This document shows positions 61,701 through 64,000 of a DNA stretch of 64,000 nucleotides, piece by piece. The notes beneath the pieces are model-generated. The model was not told the DNA's origin. It did no database searches and saw only the letters and a list, made by a program, of their open reading frames with translations. The position numbers and the translations under genes are program-made. The DNA lies in the NCBI GenBank assembly GCA_964058845.1, contig CAXKVR010000099.1:186001-250000 (forward strand), read 5' to 3'. Each line of letters begins with the position of its first letter. Position 1 is the stretch's first letter. This stretch comes from Carex sylvatica. Its lineage: Eukaryota; Streptophyta; Magnoliopsida; Poales; Cyperaceae.

Positions 61701-63360
61701 CAGAATGGAGTTTAACTCAAAGTCATCATCCCATGAATATCCCTTATCGAGCTTATTAAAAATTACTACCAAAAACTGCTGAAGCAAGTCACCTAAGAAG
61801 ACAATAAAGTGAGAGGCCAATAACAATAACAATAACAAGTAAATAAATATGCTTAATCTTATTTGTTACCATACCTGAGCCTAACAAATATATAGAGCGT
61901 AACATAAATAGTTCATCCATCAATCGCCACTCCCCCATAAGCTTATGAAGTATACTTTTACCAACGTGATCCACCTACACAAGGCATGTATAGCACTTAA
62001 GACCTTTCAAGAGTTTATGATCCATAGTTTATAGTCTAGAGCTTGGGTTAGTAAATATCAGTGCAAAGTAGGTCATATCACCGTAGCTTTTGCTTACTTT
62101 GCTTCATTTATCAAGGTATTATGATTAATGTAGGGCACATTAAGGCTCTTATTTTGAGTTTGTTAAAACCCAAATTGAGGCCTGCTTACTGGTACCACTT
62201 GGTACATGATCCTTCATAGCAAGATCTTTGAGAGATTTTTGTTAATAAAAGAAAAAAGAAACATATCAGCCGCCCAAGCTATCTGACCTGTCTTTTTATA
62301 TACAAACTGAGGCATTCTTGAATAATAATTGCAGGGTCAAGCGACTCCTTGAGTTTCAAACTTTGAATAAATTTAAGAACTCTAGAGGAGAGCGTGCTAT
62401 CTTTTTGGAAAGGTAATATCTCTGACAAAGGCTTATCTTCCTAAAACAAAGAAAAACAAAGAAAAATGCTCCTCATTAATTACAATCATAAAATAGCATT
62501 TACTTGCTAACACTTGTAAATGCATTAACCGGTACAGTAAAATATGATTAATTAGAATTTACCGGGAAGAAAGGGAGAATAGTTGGGAAGGGGCATAGAC
62601 TCTCCACAGCCCTTTTATCATCATCTATATTGTGCCTCTCTATTTCACCAAATGGAAACCCAAACCGATAGTCAGTTCCTTCTATACTACCAATGTCATC
62701 AAGATGTGTGCCACCAAATACTGCCTTGCGAAGTATATTATCATTTAATGGAGGCAAATGGAAGCTCCCTGATACATTCAGTTGTCCCCAAGAGGATTTG
62801 TTCTTTTGTAACATTTCTCCACACACAGTTACAGCTGGGTTACAGGCAAGAAATGAATCCAAGCCAGATCCAACTGAGCAGTTTTTATTCCTCCCTTCTA
62901 TTGCATCAGACAAGAAATTCAGCCATGCTTTATTGTTCCCTTCTTTATTATCCATTTTAATACTCTGATTATCATTTGAGTACTTAATTAAATTCTCAAA
63001 AGTATGGTCTCGGTCATTTGATAGTCCAACCAGAGAAATCAAGAACACCTCAGTGAGGGTTAATATCCCCATTGCCCGTGCACTTTTTGACTTTTTATCT
63101 TGACTGTCACATGGTATACCAGTTTTACTGATACAGGATGTGACAAAATTCTGGTTGCGGGCATGATGAACTAGCTGTAAAGATTTCCCAGCAGACATGA
63201 TGGCCTTGGACATAGTAGCAAGAAACTGGGGGCAAGTTGTGTCTGACAATGCGGACCCCACCTGAGAGATGGCGCTCCTTGGTTTTGATCTTAAGAGATA
63301 GCTTGTTTCCCAAAATGATGGCTGGTCAATGGAAACTGAGCTATTGCCATAGAAGAACAT
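58782..63360 (-). CDS. GCP5: Gamma-tubulin complex component 5 (GCP5-like), 5' exons outside the window
   Basis: Ten exons on the minus strand: 63360-62563, 62440-62288, 61974-61875, 61792-61698, 61581-61408, 60896-60840, 60745-60674, 60390-60292, 59754-59623, 59340-59167, then the terminal exon 58937-58782. This makes eleven blocks and about 720 residues; every junction is GT-AG and in frame. The first block starts at an acceptor, so the N-terminal part lies beyond 64000 or in unseen exons. The sequence has the GRIP1/GRIP2 fold hallmarks: MFFYGNSSVSI, VDHVGKSILHKLMGEWRLMD, SYSWDDDFELNSILQ-like, VSWPLDLIANVEALKKYNQ, LKVKRAKFLLDKTRKWRW, LLHFVDSFHQYVM, IEKQFDDCVAFLLR and LNVGHFPHLADLVTRINHNY. 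GCP5 is part of the gamma-tubulin ring complex that nucleates microtubules. The exons look intact and under constraint. Confidence 0.92.
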
Positions 63361-64000
63361 CTGCACAAAATTGAATTTTCAATCTGATATATTAATAATT
63401 TATTTTTCCAGCTCCATTCCATAAGAAAACTTCCATGACTGCCCTTAAGATATATCAAATATTATTTATACCCCTGCAAATGAAAAATATGACCTACATC
63501 CCTGGATAAATCTCCCACTAGAGTACACCCTTCCCGCCAATTGAAAGAGAAGAAAAAGAATTGCTTGTTAATTGAAAAAGTGGAATGAAGAGGAGAAAGA
63601 AATTGAGCAACATAGGGAGGAACTTTCATCTCATTAGATGTTTTATTGGAAGAATAATGGACCCAACCTAATATGGACATAATGAAAATTCAATGGCCCC
63701 TAGGGGACACAAAAGTCGAGTGACCATTTTCTGATGCAGGTATAATTTAGCAACCTCTGAGTAGACTTACAACATATCCCTCTGCTCCAAATTATGAACC
63801 ATATAAAAATTACCCTTTATGTATTTGGAAGGCACAAATGAGGATGAGAGGTAGTTTAGGCATCTTTAGAAGTAAAATGGAGGAGGAGGTTTACAGGGGA
63901 TTCATATTTTATAGATATACATGTTATTTAAGTTATAACGCATACACAAACAATAAAAAATTATAACCTATGTTAATGATGATCAACACTTTATGGATAC
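63361..64000 (-). other. Probable intron of the GCP5-like gene
   Basis: The polypyrimidine/AG acceptor (TTTTGTGCAG on the minus strand) sits at 63361-63370. No further GCP5 exon is recognised to the window end, so this is taken as intron. Confidence 0.55.

Noticed and set aside
1..64000. tRNA, rRNA and CRISPR features
   Set aside because: No cloverleaf with acceptor pairing, no rRNA core sequence and no spaced direct-repeat array was seen; only the tRNA primer-binding site at 16336 was found.

Overview
The window is nuclear DNA from a flowering plant, probably a eudicot. It is AT-rich, its genes are split by GT-AG introns, transposon layers are dense, and the recognisable genes are plant families: a type III polyketide synthase (PKS), an AKR4-type aldo-keto reductase (AKR), a cycloartenol-synthase-like oxidosqualene cyclase (OSC), an F-box/LRR protein and gamma-tubulin complex component 5 (GCP5). 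The species cannot be named from this sequence alone.

Layout. 1-8.3 kb is repeats: two copies of a hAT-like element with 8-bp target-site duplications (TSDs), a 3 x 180 bp tandem repeat and a long-terminal-inverted-repeat element. 8.4-9.9 kb holds an intact two-exon type III PKS with a strongly altered active site. 11.6-14.2 kb holds a small hairpin locus and exon remnants of an unidentified acidic-tailed gene. 14.3-19.9 kb is a degenerate Ty1/copia retrotransposon. 21.0-23.5 kb is an OSC pseudogene. 24.9-26.6 kb is a Mutator-like element that carries a PPR-gene fragment and is itself split by a hAT element. 29.7-32.2 kb is an intact four-exon AKR. 33.7-38 kb has a hAT element and the second copy of a segmental duplication. 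40.2-45.6 kb is a second degenerate copia element with a 2.1-kb solo LTR nested in it. 45.8-47.1 kb is an F-box/LRR gene with a late frameshift. 48.5-56.8 kb is stacked DNA transposons, including a large near-perfect inverted repeat. 58.8-63.4 kb (minus strand) is the 3' two-thirds of a GCP5 gene whose 5' exons lie beyond the right edge.

How the genes may work together. The PKS and the AKR are both complete, lie on the same strand and are about 20 kb apart, with a dead OSC between them. Type III PKS plus AKR4 reductase is a known pairing: chalcone synthase with chalcone (polyketide) reductase in legumes. The arrangement could therefore be a small specialised-metabolism locus. That is inference from proximity and family; neither substrate nor product can be read from the sequence. 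The GCP5 gene is ordinary housekeeping sequence and a useful synteny anchor. A family of TA-flanked palindromic MITEs (six copies) recurs across the window, one of them inside an OSC intron.
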